A stretch of 64,000 nt of DNA from Paraoerskovia marina DSM 21750 (GCF_000701465.1 NZ_JNIY01000004.1:372001-436000); one strand, 5' to 3'. Shown: positions 26,513 through 35,013, counted from the stretch's first letter. Notes: generated by a model not told the origin, from the sequence alone. Made by a program: numbers and translations.

Positions 26513-27376
26513 CTAGACGTCGCGAGACTTCAGCAGCACCGTGCCGACCGCGATCGGCACGACGGCCCACGCCACCATGACGGCGAAGCCGACCCACGGG
26601 TCGAGGAGTTCCATCCCCGCTGCCCCGGCGTCCGTCGTCGTCGTGAAGGCCGTCGACGCGTTCATCGGGAGGAACTTGTTGATGTTCTGGATGAGGTCGG
26701 TCTGGAAGGCCTGCAGGACGAGCGGGATGACGAACGCGATCGCCACGACGGTGAAGATCGCGCCGGCCGTGTGGCGCAGGATCAGACCGAAGCCGAATGA
26801 CATCAGGGCGATCAGGGTGAGGAATACCGCGACCCCGCCGAGGATCTGCCACGTGTCGGCGGAGTCCATCGGGATCGTGACGTCCAGCGTGTCGAAGAAC
26901 GGCATGCTCACCAGGGCCGAGGCGCCGATGGCGACGGCGGAGGTCACGAGCGAGATCAGCGTCAGGACGACGACCTTCGCGAGGACGACCGGCGTGCGGC
27001 GGGGCACCGCGGCGAAGGTCGAGCGGACCATGCCGGAGGCATACTCGTTGGTCACGACGAGCACACCGAGCACGCCGAGGACGAGCTGACCGAAGAGCGA
27101 GCCGGAGGTGGCGAACTCGGCGCCGTTCGGCATCACGCCCATCGCCTGGGCGGCACCCTCGGGGTCCGTGTCGATGAACGTGGACAACGACCACGTGCCG
27201 AGCAGGGCGATGCCCGCCATGATGACGACGGTCAGCCCTGCGATCCACCACGTCGAGCGGAGCGTGCGGAGCTTGAGCCACTCGGAGCGGACGGCGCCGA
27301 GGAACGACACGTGGGCGGACTTCGGGATGCTCGGCGAGGTCGGGGCCGAGGTGGCAGGAGCGGTGGCGGTGCTCAT
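26513..27376 (-). CDS. ABC-2 type transporter permease
   Basis: 287-aa membrane protein with about six TM segments. Soluble N-terminus (SVRSEWLKL-type motif: LGAVRSEWLKLRTLRSTWW), then GLTVVIMAGIALLGTWSL, QLVLGVLGVLVVTNEYASGMVRSTFAAVPRR (the conserved ABC-2 coupling segment, read in pieces), and further hydrophobic helices to LLKSRDV. ATG at 27376 overlaps the ATPase stop (ATGA). An upstream run-on open frame exists but belongs to the antisense of the ATPase gene. Partner of the ATPase at 27373. Confidence 0.9.
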   Translation of the reverse strand: MSTATAPATSAPTSPSIPKSAHVSFLGAVRSEWLKLRTLRSTWWIAGLTVVIMAGIALLGTWSLSTFIDTDPEGAAQAMGVMPNGAEFATSGSLFGQLVLGVLGVLVVTNEYASGMVRSTFAAVPRRTPVVLAKVVVLTLISLVTSAVAIGASALVSMPFFDTLDVTIPMDSADTWQILGGVAVFLTLIALMSFGFGLILRHTAGAIFTVVAIAFVIPLVLQAFQTDLIQNINKFLPMNASTAFTTTTDAGAAGMELLDPWVGFAVMVAWAVVPIAVGTVLLKSRDV

Positions 27377-28362
27377 CGGGCATCTCCCTGGGTCGAGCCG
27401 GAAAGGACGTCGTCGGCGGCGGCGGGTGCTGCCGGTGCGGCTGCCGCGCCGTGGGCGCTGGGAGCCTCGGTACGGTACTCGACCGAGTCGGACGTCAGCT
27501 CCATGTAGACGTCCTCCAGCGTCGAGGCCTGCGGGGTGAGCTCGTGCAGGACGATCCGGTGCTCGGCCGCGAGCTCGCCGATGCGCTGCGCGTCGAGCCC
27601 GCTGATCTGCAGCAGTCCCGGCTCGTCGGCGGTGACGGTCACGCCGTCGGCCGACGTGACCTCGACGAGCCGCGCCGCGTCGGGAGTCCGGACGCGAACG
27701 CTGCCGCCGCCGTCGTCGACGAACTCGGAGACCGGCACGTCGGCGAGGATCTTCCCCCGGCCGATGACGATGACGTGGTCCGCCGTGAGCGCGACCTCGC
27801 TCATCAGGTGGCTGGAGAGGAACACGGTGCGTCCCTCGGACGCGAGGTACTTGGCGAGGTTGCGGACCCAGAGAACGCCCTCGGGGTCCAGGCCGTTGAC
27901 CGGCTCGTCGAGGATCAGGGTCTTCGGGTCGCCGAGCAGGGCGGTCGCGATCCCCAGTCGCTGACCCATGCCGAGCGAGAAGCCGCCGGCCCGCTTGCGT
28001 GCGACAGCGGTCAGGCCCGTCATGTCGATCACCTCGTCGACGCGACGGTCGCCGATCCCGTGGGTGGTCGCGAGCGCGCGCAGGTGGTCGCGGGCGCTGC
28101 GGCCCGGGTGGATGGCCTTCGCCTCGAGCAGCGCGCCGGCCTCGGTGAGGGGGGAGCGGTGCGAGGCGTAGGGCTTGCCGTTGAGGGTCACGGATCCGCC
28201 CGACGGACGGTCCAACCCCATGATCATGCGCATCGTCGTGGACTTCCCGGCGCCGTTCGGGCCGAGGAATCCGGTGACGACACCGGGGCGGACGGTGAAG
28301 GACACTCCGTCCACCGCCGTCTTGCTCCCGTACTTCTTGACTAGGCCGCGTGCCTCGATCAT
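27373..28362 (-). CDS. ABC-2 type transporter ATP-binding protein
   Basis: 329 aa. DrrA/CcmA-type ATPase: Walker A GPNGAGKSTTMRMIMGL, Q-loop region EAGALLEAKAI, signature FSLGMGQRLGIATAL, Walker B LILDEPVNGLDPEG and H-loop LSSHLMSEV. The C-terminal domain (about 220-300) and Ala/Pro-rich tail are typical of drug or peptide exporters. First gene of the operon ATPase - permease - kinase - response regulator. Exported substrate not visible; defence against a cell-wall-active peptide is one possibility (inference). Confidence 0.93.
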   Translation of the reverse strand: MIEARGLVKKYGSKTAVDGVSFTVRPGVVTGFLGPNGAGKSTTMRMIMGLDRPSGGSVTLNGKPYASHRSPLTEAGALLEAKAIHPGRSARDHLRALATTHGIGDRRVDEVIDMTGLTAVARKRAGGFSLGMGQRLGIATALLGDPKTLILDEPVNGLDPEGVLWVRNLAKYLASEGRTVFLSSHLMSEVALTADHVIVIGRGKILADVPVSEFVDDGGGSVRVRTPDAARLVEVTSADGVTVTADEPGLLQISGLDAQRIGELAAEHRIVLHELTPQASTLEDVYMELTSDSVEYRTEAPSAHGAAAAPAAPAAADDVLSGSTQGDAR

Positions 28363-28587
28363 TTTGTGCCTCTCGTCGGTTCGCCTTCAACACTAGGCGT
28401 GGCGCACCGGCGCCGTGCCGTGCACCAGGATGATCTTTCGCTCGTCGCGTACGCCGCGAGACGTACACGGAATCCACCCGGCGGCACGTACCGTTCGTGC
28501 CCCTCCATGCATAGGATGGATCCTGTCTCGCGATTGTGCAGCCGGGTGCCCGACGCGCACCGGCACGTCGCCCGACCAGGAGGACTG

Positions 28588-29427
28588 ATGACCAACCCTG
28601 TGTTCAGCAACAACGAGGCCTTCCGCGACCCCGTGCAGCGGCGCGGGGGCACGAAGACCTCACCAGCTCCGACGTCGTCGCCGTACGGCCAGATGGGAAC
28701 CGCCGGCGCCGTGGGCGCGGATGCCGCGTCGCTCGACGCGATGTATGCGGCACCGAGTGCGACGACGGCCGACACCAAGCGACTCACTTACGACGACGTG
28801 ATCATCAAGACCGGCGGACTGCTGGCTCTGCTGGTCGTGGTCGCCGCCGCGACGTGGACCCTCGCGCCGCAGCTGTACATCATCGGTGCGATCGCCGGCC
28901 TCGTGCTCGGTCTCGTCAACGCGTTCAAGCGTGAGCCCAGCCCGCTGCTCATCACGCTCTACACCGTCGCGCAGGGAATGTTCCTCGGCGGGCTGAGCGC
29001 CTCGTACGCGCAGTTCTACGAGGGCGCCGTCCCGTCGGCGATCGTCGCGACGATCGCGACGTTCGCCGGTGCGCTGCTGCTCTTCAAGTCGGGCAAGGTG
29101 CGCGTCACCCCGAAGTTCACCAAGTTCCTGCTGATCGGGATGGTCGGCTACCTGCTGTTCTCGCTGACCAACGTCGTCCTGCTCATGTTCGGTTCGCTCG
29201 AAGGATGGGGCCTGCGCGGGGGAACGATGGGCATCGTCATCAGCCTCGTCGCCGTCGGCCTGGCTGCGATGTCGCTGATCATGGACTTCGACTCGATCAA
29301 GCGCGGTGTCGAGGCGGGTGCCCCGGCGAAGTTCGCGTGGGCCGCAGCCTTCGGCCTGCTCGTCACGCTGATCTGGCTCTACCTCGAGTTCCTGCGCCTC
29401 TTCGCGATCCTGGGCAGCAGCGACTGA
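28588..29427 (+). CDS. Bax inhibitor-1 / YccA family membrane protein
   Basis: 279-aa protein with a soluble Ser/Thr/Pro-rich N-terminus (1-70) and seven TM segments from TYDDVIIKTGGLLALLVVVAAATW onward. Family traits: the actinobacterial MTNPVFSNNEAFRD opening, LVLGLVNAFKREPSP and a C-terminal WAAAFGLLVTLIWLYLEFLRLFAIL segment. Bax-inhibitor proteins are proposed cation or calcium leak channels; the bacterial role is not settled. ATG at 28588 has CAGGAGG 5 bp upstream. A 22-bp hairpin follows. Confidence 0.92.
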   Translation: MTNPVFSNNEAFRDPVQRRGGTKTSPAPTSSPYGQMGTAGAVGADAASLDAMYAAPSATTADTKRLTYDDVIIKTGGLLALLVVVAAATWTLAPQLYIIGAIAGLVLGLVNAFKREPSPLLITLYTVAQGMFLGGLSASYAQFYEGAVPSAIVATIATFAGALLLFKSGKVRVTPKFTKFLLIGMVGYLLFSLTNVVLLMFGSLEGWGLRGGTMGIVISLVAVGLAAMSLIMDFDSIKRGVEAGAPAKFAWAAAFGLLVTLIWLYLEFLRLFAILGSSD

Positions 29428-29443
29428 CCTGACGGACCGCACC

Positions 29444-29487
29444 GACGAGAGCCTGCCCCGACCACGTGGTCGGGGCAGGCTCTCGTC
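29444..29487 (+). terminator. Long stem-loop terminator after the Bax-inhibitor gene
   Basis: Perfect 22-bp inverted repeat, 29444-29465 with 29466-29487; the innermost bases must open to form the loop. 16 bp after the stop. Confidence 0.82.
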
Positions 29488-29653
29488 GTGAGGGAGGTAA
29501 CGCCGTCGTGCGCCCTGCGCCCGTGCGAGCAGCTGCCGGCTCCGTGAGACTGTCACCTTCGGCACGCAGCACGTTCACGCCCGCGAGGCATGCCGCGACA
29601 GGTGGCGCCGTAGGCTGGGACGTGACGATCATTCAACGTTCGAGAGGCGACTC

Positions 29654-30055
29654 ATGACCACTCTGCCCCAGGCAAGCGGCACCTTCGGCGACAAGCCGAC
29701 CATCACGTTCCCCGAGGGCGGGGCCCCCGCGGGCCTGCACGTCAAGGTCCTGGAAGAGGGCGACGGCCGCGTCGTCCAGAAGGGCGACACGATCGTCGTC
29801 AACTACTTCGGCCAGGTCTGGGACGGGAGCATGTTCGACAACTCCTACGACCGCGGAGCCACGATCGACTTCCCGATCGGGGTCGGCGCCGTGATCGGCG
29901 GATGGGACAAGGGTCTCGTCGGCCAGAACACCGGATCGCGCATCCTGATGACGATCCCGCCCGAGCACGGGTACGGCATGCGCGGCGTCCCTCAGGCGGG
30001 GATCGGCGGCGGCGACACGCTCGTCTTCGTCGTGGACGTCGTCGGCGTCAAGTAG
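29654..30055 (+). CDS. FKBP-type peptidyl-prolyl isomerase
   Basis: 133-aa cytosolic single-domain FKBP. Motifs VQKGDTIVVNYFGQVWDGSMFDNSYDRGATIDFPIG in pieces, VIGGWDKGLVGQNTGSRILMTIPPEHGYG in pieces, and GGGDTLVFVVDVVGV. The binding-pocket residues Y, F-D and W are at the expected places. No signal peptide. ATG at 29654. Followed by a hairpin shared with the convergent methyltransferase gene. Confidence 0.94.
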   Translation: MTTLPQASGTFGDKPTITFPEGGAPAGLHVKVLEEGDGRVVQKGDTIVVNYFGQVWDGSMFDNSYDRGATIDFPIGVGAVIGGWDKGLVGQNTGSRILMTIPPEHGYGMRGVPQAGIGGGDTLVFVVDVVGVK

Positions 30056-30071
30056 ACCGCCCACGCACCGC

Positions 30072-30116
30072 GTTCACGGTGACGGTCAGCGCCGACGGCT
30101 GACCGTCACCGTGAAC
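30072..30116. terminator. Bidirectional stem-loop overlapping the methyltransferase 3' end
   Basis: Perfect 19-bp inverted repeat (30072-30090 with 30098-30116) with a 7-nt loop between convergent genes. The right arm encodes the last residues (FTVTVSRRR) of the methyltransferase, and the stop codon lies in the left arm. Confidence 0.8.
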
Positions 30117-31225
30117 TTCTTGTCCCGGGCTGCCTGACGCGTCGAGCCGACGACCCGCTCGAGGGTCCCCTTGTACTCCAGGTGCGAGTTCCACACGCAC
30201 CACAGCGTTCCGCCCGGGCGCAGGATCCGGGCAGACTGCTCGATCAGCCGCTTGGCGATCCCGGTGTCGACCGACGCGCCCGCGTGGAACGGCGGGTTGA
30301 GCAGGACGAGGTCGGCGCTCCCGTCAGGAAGGGACGCCGCCGCGTCGTCTCGCAGGAGGCGGACCCGCGCCCGGACACCGTTGGCCCGGGCCGTCGCCCC
30401 GGCCGACCGCACGGCCGCGTCGGAGTCGTCCGTGGCGACCACCCGCGCCTCGGGCGCCGCGAGGGCGACCGTCGTCCCGACGATTCCCGAGCCGCAGCCG
30501 AGATCCACGACGTCGACCGCGTCACCCAGGATCACGGTGGACAGCAGGAGGCGGGTCCCGTGGTCCAGGTCGGTGCCGTTGAAGACCGCACCGTGGCCCG
30601 CCACCTCGAGCTGACGCGACGTTCCAGGGCCGGGTACCTCGACGTGGGCGCGGACCGGGTAGGTCGGCGACGTCCGCTCGCCGTGCGGGCCGCGTGCGAC
30701 GAGGGCGCGTGACTTCTGACGACCCAGGGTGGCGTGGACGTCGTCGAACGACTCGGCCAGGACCTCGTTCATCGCACGCGTCATGTGCTTGACCCGCCCG
30801 CCGGCGAGGACCGTGACGTCAGGATGGGCCGACGACGCGACCGCCTCCGCGACCTCCCGGGTCGCCGCGACGGAGCGGGGCAGCTGCCACAGGACCAGCT
30901 TGACGCCGGCGAAGGCGTCCGGGGTGAGCTGGTGCGAGGTGTACGACGTCGCCGCGTCCAGCTCGGCCGCGTTGAACGCCAGCGTCGCCTCGGCCGAGGC
31001 GAGGTCCTGGACCACGCGGACGCCCGCGACGTCGTACCCCAGCGCGAGCGACAGCGTCAGCGCCCCCGACCTGTCGTCGACCACCGCGACCTCACCCTCG
31101 CCGAGTCCCGCCAGGAGAGGCACGGCCTCGTCGAGCAGGAGACGGTCGGTGGCGTCGACGGCGACCCGGTCGGTCGGGTCGGAGGGGTGCGTGCGGATCG
31201 CGGCAAGGACGTCGTCGGGGGTCAC
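30086..31225 (-). CDS. RsmC/RlmG-type rRNA guanine-N2 methyltransferase
   Basis: About 379 aa with the duplicated architecture of RsmC/RlmG: a degenerate N-terminal Rossmann domain (residues 1-180) and a catalytic C-terminal one. SAM-binding motif VVDLGCGSGIVGTTVA, acidic motif VVATDDSDAAV and catalytic LLNPPFHAG, the NPPF form typical of N2-guanine RNA methylases. The C-terminus ends in DKKFTVTVSRRR as in RlmG-like enzymes. Which rRNA base is modified cannot be told. Start uncertain: GTG at 31225 begins VTPDDVLAAIR, but GGAGG lies too close; GTG at 31243 is possible. Divergent from the Rdx gene. Confidence 0.85.
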   Translation of the reverse strand: MTPDDVLAAIRTHPSDPTDRVAVDATDRLLLDEAVPLLAGLGEGEVAVVDDRSGALTLSLALGYDVAGVRVVQDLASAEATLAFNAAELDAATSYTSHQLTPDAFAGVKLVLWQLPRSVAATREVAEAVASSAHPDVTVLAGGRVKHMTRAMNEVLAESFDDVHATLGRQKSRALVARGPHGERTSPTYPVRAHVEVPGPGTSRQLEVAGHGAVFNGTDLDHGTRLLLSTVILGDAVDVVDLGCGSGIVGTTVALAAPEARVVATDDSDAAVRSAGATARANGVRARVRLLRDDAAASLPDGSADLVLLNPPFHAGASVDTGIAKRLIEQSARILRPGGTLWCVWNSHLEYKGTLERVVGSTRQAARDKKFTVTVSRRR

Positions 31226-31260
31226 CCCTCCATTGTCCGGCACGTGGGAGGCTGGGCGGT

Positions 31261-31587
31261 GTGAACGAGACGGACGACACGAACACCGCACGGCCAGGGC
31301 CGCGCATCGAGATCCGCTACTGCACCCAGTGCCGCTGGCTGCTCCGCGCGACCTGGGTCGCCCAGGAGCTGCTCACGACCTTCGGGACACGGGTCGGCGA
31401 GATCGCTCTGGTCCCGGGCACCGGAGGCGTCTTCGTCGTCACGGTCGGCGACGACGTGGTCTGGGACCGTGCCGAGCAGCACGGATTCCCCGAGATCCCC
31501 GCGCTCAAGGCCGCCGTCCGCGACCGGGTCGCGCCGGGCATGCCCTTGGGGCACACCGACCGGGCGGCGGCACGCGCCGCCGAGTAG
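31261..31587 (+). CDS. Rdx/SelW-type thioredoxin-fold protein
   Basis: 108-aa protein of the SelT/SelW/SelH (Rdx) family. The redox motif CTQC sits at the start of the fold (IEIRYCTQCRWLLRATWVAQELLTTFG in pieces), and the family phrase GTGGVFVVTVGDDVVWDR follows. In animals the second position may be selenocysteine; here it is plain cysteine. Function in bacteria not known, presumably thiol redox. GTG start. Converges on DUF5997 with a 9-bp gap. Confidence 0.85.
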   Translation: MNETDDTNTARPGPRIEIRYCTQCRWLLRATWVAQELLTTFGTRVGEIALVPGTGGVFVVTVGDDVVWDRAEQHGFPEIPALKAAVRDRVAPGMPLGHTDRAAARAAE

Positions 31588-31596
31588 CGGGCGGAC

Positions 31597-32013
31597 CTAC
31601 TTGGAGCGGCCCTGCTCGAGACGCGCGGCCTTCTTCGCCGCCTTCAGGTCCCGCTCCGCGACGCGCTCGTCCTCCGCGCGGACCTGGGCCTGGATCTGGC
31701 GCTCGCGCTCCAGCCACGCCGGCGGCTCGTCACGCAGTGCGTTGATCTCCTCCGTGGTCAGCGGGTCCGTGACCCCACCGCGGGCCAGGCCGGCGATCGA
31801 GATGTTGAGACGGCCGGCGACGACGGGGCGCGGGTGCGGTCCGTTGCGGCGCAGCTCGCTCAGCCACTGAGGCGGGTTGGTCTCCAGCTCTTCGAGCTGG
31901 GCACGCGTCACCGTCGAGTTCTGGAACTCCTCGGGAGTGGCGGGCAGGTAGACGCCGAGTCGCTTGGCCGCGGTGTTCGGCTTCATGGTCTGCGAGGCAT
32001 TCGAGGAACTCAT
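31597..32013 (-). CDS. DUF5997 family protein
   Basis: 138-aa soluble protein of an actinobacterial family without known function. Pattern: MKPNTAAKRLGVYLPATPEEFQNSTVTRAQLEELETNPPQWLSELRRNGPHPRPVVAGRLNISIAGLARGG in pieces, which resembles a small helical DNA- or nucleotide-binding unit, then a charged helical tail ending RLEQGRSK. Divergent, 42 bp apart, from the LysR-effector-domain gene at 32056; in my recollection these two families are often neighbours. Confidence 0.75.
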   Translation of the reverse strand: MSSSNASQTMKPNTAAKRLGVYLPATPEEFQNSTVTRAQLEELETNPPQWLSELRRNGPHPRPVVAGRLNISIAGLARGGVTDPLTTEEINALRDEPPAWLERERQIQAQVRAEDERVAERDLKAAKKAARLEQGRSK

Positions 32014-32055
32014 GGTCCCAGAGTAGTCGCCCCGCGGGCCGACTAGCCTGGGCAC

Positions 32056-32907
32056 GTGACCACGACACCTGCGGAACCGGATACCTCTGCCGTCGAGCCC
32101 TCGTTCCGGCTGGGCTACGTGCCGGGCGCGACGCCGGCCAAGTGGGCGCGGGTGTGGCGGGAACGGCTGCCGACCGAGCGTCTGGAGCTCGTGCAGGTCG
32201 AGGCCCACGACGTCGCCCGGGCGCTCGCCGACGGGGCGGTGGACGCCGCGCTGGGTCGCCTCCCGGTCGACAAGGACGTGCTCCACGCCATCGCCCTGTA
32301 CGAGGAGGTGCCGGTGGTCGTGGCCTCCCGCGACCACGCGATCGCTGCGCTCGAGGAGCACGAGACGGTGGCGCTGGCCGATCTCGCGGACGAGGTGGTC
32401 CAGCACCCGCTCGACGACGTGCTGTGGGACGAGGCGTCGCGCCCGGGCCAGCAGCCGTTCGAGCGGGCCGTCAGCACCAAGGACGCGGTCGCGGTCGTCG
32501 CCGCGGGCGTCGGCGTGCTCGTCGTCCCCAAGTCGCTGGCCCGGCTCCACAGCCGCAAGGACGTCGTGCACCGCGAGCTGGCGGACGGTCCGACGGCGCC
32601 CGTGGGGCTCGTCTGGCCCCGGGAGAGCGACCATCCCCTGGTGGAGGAGATGGTGGGGATCGTGCGCGGCCGCACGGCGAACAGCTCGCGGGGTCGTCGT
32701 GAGGCAGGGCCCGTCGAGGAGCAGTCGTCCGCGAAGAAGAAGTCCCCGGGCGGTTCGTCCGACGCCGCGGCGTCGGGACGCGGGGGCGGGGCCGCGAGCA
32801 GGGCGTCGGCGAAGCGGGGCAGCGGCGCCGGAGCTCGGTCGGGTGCGCGGAGTGCTGCGGCGAAGCGTGCGGCACAGGGAAAGCGGGCCCGGCGCCAGGG
32901 ACGTTGA
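32056..32907 (+). CDS. LysR-type effector-binding domain without HTH, with basic tail
   Basis: 283 aa. Residues about 15-205 form a LysR substrate-binding fold (FRLGYVPGATPAKWARVW, LADGAVDAALGRLP, VAVVAAGVGVLVVPKSLAR), but no N-terminal winged helix precedes it. Residues 215-283 are a Lys/Arg/Ala/Gly/Ser tail resembling histone-like tails (SAKKKSPGG, AAAKRAAQGKRARRQGR). It could bind DNA through the tail or work with DUF5997 next door; both are inference. Not a truncated gene: GTG start at 32056 right at the promoter side of the intergenic region. Confidence 0.8.
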   Translation: MTTTPAEPDTSAVEPSFRLGYVPGATPAKWARVWRERLPTERLELVQVEAHDVARALADGAVDAALGRLPVDKDVLHAIALYEEVPVVVASRDHAIAALEEHETVALADLADEVVQHPLDDVLWDEASRPGQQPFERAVSTKDAVAVVAAGVGVLVVPKSLARLHSRKDVVHRELADGPTAPVGLVWPRESDHPLVEEMVGIVRGRTANSSRGRREAGPVEEQSSAKKKSPGGSSDAAASGRGGGAASRASAKRGSGAGARSGARSAAAKRAAQGKRARRQGR

Positions 32908-33046
32908 CCCCTGCCGACGCCGACGCCGGGGCGCGGAGGAGCGACCGCGGTCGCGTGGCGCATCTCACCGTCTGGGCGTTGAGCGCGGCGGCACGACTGC
33001 CCTATCGTTCATGACGACACGACGTCTCGAAAACCCTGGAGCAACC

Positions 33047-33496
33047 ATGACTGGCACCACGATCGCCCCGTCCGGCCTGAGCTCGACCCTCGCCACGGTG
33101 CGGCGGATCTCGCTGCGCCTCGTCAACGTCTCGGCGTGGCTGGTCTTCGCCATGGCCTGGGGGCAGATCGCGACCGCCGGCTACGGGCTGTTCGCCATCG
33201 AGTCGATGCCGATGACCGAGGCGAGCAGCCTCGACGCGCACCGGACGCTCGGCTACGCCACCGAGTTCGTCGGCGTCGGGATGATGGTCTTCCTGCTCGT
33301 CGCCTGGCCGCGCTGGTCCGTCACCTGGCCCGCGGTGACCCTGTTCGCCGTCATGCTCGTCCAGCCGGTGCTGCAGCGGCTCGGCGACACCGCACCGATC
33401 CTCGGTGCGATGCACGCGGCCAACGCGCTCGTCACGATCGCGCTGGCCTTCCTCGTCGCACGCCGTGCGCAGCGGGCGCTCTCGTGCCGCGACTGA
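33047..33496 (+). CDS. Small four-TM membrane protein (DUF6220-like)
   Basis: 149 aa with four predicted TM segments (WLVFAMAWGQIATAGYGLFAI, FVGVGMMVFLLVAWP, VTWPAVTLFAVMLVQPVL, ANALVTIALAFLVA). The histidine and aspartate-containing HRTLGYATEF and MHAANALVT positions recall DUF6220 or cytochrome-b561-like four-helix proteins. GGAG precedes ATG 33047; an ATG at 33011 is also in frame. It overlaps the TetR gene downstream by 13 bp, so that regulator probably controls it. Function unknown. Confidence 0.65.
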   Translation: MTGTTIAPSGLSSTLATVRRISLRLVNVSAWLVFAMAWGQIATAGYGLFAIESMPMTEASSLDAHRTLGYATEFVGVGMMVFLLVAWPRWSVTWPAVTLFAVMLVQPVLQRLGDTAPILGAMHAANALVTIALAFLVARRAQRALSCRD

Positions 33497-34086
33497 CCAG
33501 CGGGCGGACGCTCGAGGAGCACCGCGAGCACATGCAGGAGCAGATCCTCGACGCGTTCGAGGAGGTCCTGGCCGAGAAGGGCTGGGACGCCGTCACCATG
33601 CGGGAGGTCGCCTCTCGTGCCGGCGCCACCCGGACGGTGGTGTACAACTACCACGCCGACCGCACGGCGCTCCTGGTCGCGTGGTCGGACCGGGAGATGG
33701 ACCGGTTCCTGGATCTCTGCGAGCGCGAGCTCGCCGAGCGGTCGGACCCCGTCGAGCGCCTGGATCTGCTCACCACGCTGGTGCTCACCGAGTACTCGGT
33801 CCAGCGCGGCCCGACGGCGGACATCCACGGGGTGCTCTCCCCGAAGGACCAGGCGGCGCTCGACGGGCACGCCAAGCCGCTGCACGAGGCGGTCGCCTTC
33901 GTCCTGCGCTCCGGAAACCTGTCCGGGCAGATGGACTGCGACGACGCAGAGACCGCGGGCAGGGTGATCCTGGCGGCGCTGGAGACCGAACGTCCGACGC
34001 TCCACGGCGGTGGTCGTCTCGACGAGTCGGTGGCCAGGATCCAGCCGGTCGTCCGACGCATCGCCGGAGTCGGTCCCGGCGCCTGA
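33484..34086 (+). CDS. TetR family transcriptional regulator
   Basis: 200 aa. HTH: QEQILDAFEEVLAEKGWDAVTMREVASRAGATRTVVYNYHADRTALLVAW in pieces, then a helical ligand-binding domain. GTG at 33484 lies inside the end of the four-TM gene (13-bp overlap), indicating coupled translation. Converges on the CPBP gene, stop to stop 1 bp apart. Ligand unknown. Confidence 0.86.
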   Translation: MPRLTSGRTLEEHREHMQEQILDAFEEVLAEKGWDAVTMREVASRAGATRTVVYNYHADRTALLVAWSDREMDRFLDLCERELAERSDPVERLDLLTTLVLTEYSVQRGPTADIHGVLSPKDQAALDGHAKPLHEAVAFVLRSGNLSGQMDCDDAETAGRVILAALETERPTLHGGGRLDESVARIQPVVRRIAGVGPGA

Positions 34087-34087
34087 C

Positions 34088-34921
34088 CTACCGGGGCACC
34101 GTGACGAACACGTCGAAGAGCCCGGGGTGATGGGCGTTGACCAGCACCATGAAGACCACGGCGTCGAAGAGCAGGTGGACCGTGACCACGTACGCGAGGG
34201 ACTGCGAACGCGCGAAGATCCACCCCTGGACGAGGGCGAACGGCACCGTCAGGAGCGGACCCCACTCCCGGTACCCGAGCTCCCAGAGGAACGAGACGAA
34301 GACGGTCGCCTGCAGGACGTTGGCGAGCCAGAGGGGGAAGTGACGGCGCAGGAGGGCGAAGACCGTGCAGACGAAGAAGAGCTCGTCCCACAGCCCGACG
34401 GCGTTGACGCCGACGAAGAGCCGGGCGATCTCGTCGCCACCGGTGATCTCGGGCCAGTTGCGGTAGGCGCCCGACCCGACGAGGTAGAACGGCAGCACCA
34501 GGTACCCGATCACGACGACGCCGACCAGGTAGGCCCACTGCGTCCGGGTCCACCTGCGGCCCGTCCGCCACGGGAAGGTGATCGTCCGGTCGCCGAGGAC
34601 GAACCTGCTGAGGACGAAGGGCACGACGACGGCGGCCGTCAGCACGACCGTGAACCGCACCATCCCGCCGTCCGAGAGGTCAGCTGCGAGCGAGATCGTG
34701 CTGAGGATCGCCATGCCGACGCCGACGAGCCCGAGGTCTCGTCCCAGCCGGCGATCGACGAGCAGGGCGAGCGCGACGCCCGCGACGAGCGGGACGTATC
34801 CCAGGGGACGCAGGTGCACCGCGAAGATCAGCACCGCCGACCCGCAGACGAGCAGGGCCGCGAGAACTCTCGCCGCCCCAACGGCGACGGACTCGGTGGT
34901 GGGGGCGGGCGTCGTCGTCAT
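34088..34921 (-). CDS. CPBP-type (Abi/CAAX-protease-like) membrane protein, degenerate motifs
   Basis: 277-aa polytopic protein with about eight TM segments. The CPBP region is VGLWDELFFVCTVFALLRRHFP, LQATVFVSFLWELGY and VTVHLLFDAVVFMVLVN. Canonical members have EExxxR, FxxxH and HxxxN/D; here the first motif is DELFFV, the second lacks histidine, and only the third (HLLFD) fits. It may be a non-proteolytic relative. Start ATG at 34921. Confidence 0.7.
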   Translation of the reverse strand: MTTTPAPTTESVAVGAARVLAALLVCGSAVLIFAVHLRPLGYVPLVAGVALALLVDRRLGRDLGLVGVGMAILSTISLAADLSDGGMVRFTVVLTAAVVVPFVLSRFVLGDRTITFPWRTGRRWTRTQWAYLVGVVVIGYLVLPFYLVGSGAYRNWPEITGGDEIARLFVGVNAVGLWDELFFVCTVFALLRRHFPLWLANVLQATVFVSFLWELGYREWGPLLTVPFALVQGWIFARSQSLAYVVTVHLLFDAVVFMVLVNAHHPGLFDVFVTVPR

Positions 34922-34959
34922 CCGTCACACTCTGTCAGGTCGGCGCCTGCTCGCAGAGG

Positions 34960-34996
34960 ACCGGCGCCGACCCCGGGGGAGGGGATCGGCGCCGGT
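34960..34996 (-). terminator. Stem-loop terminator after msrA
   Basis: 15-bp GC-rich stem (34960-34974 with 34981-34996, one bulged A), 18 bp beyond the msrA stop on the minus strand. Confidence 0.7.
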
Positions 34997-35013
34997 CGTC
35001 GAGGGCCCGGCGG

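Noticed and set aside
26513-28477. Apparent 654-residue fusion of ABC-2 permease with a long N-terminal extension
   Set aside because: The extension is the wrong frame of the ATPase gene; the permease starts at 27376 with an ATGA overlap.
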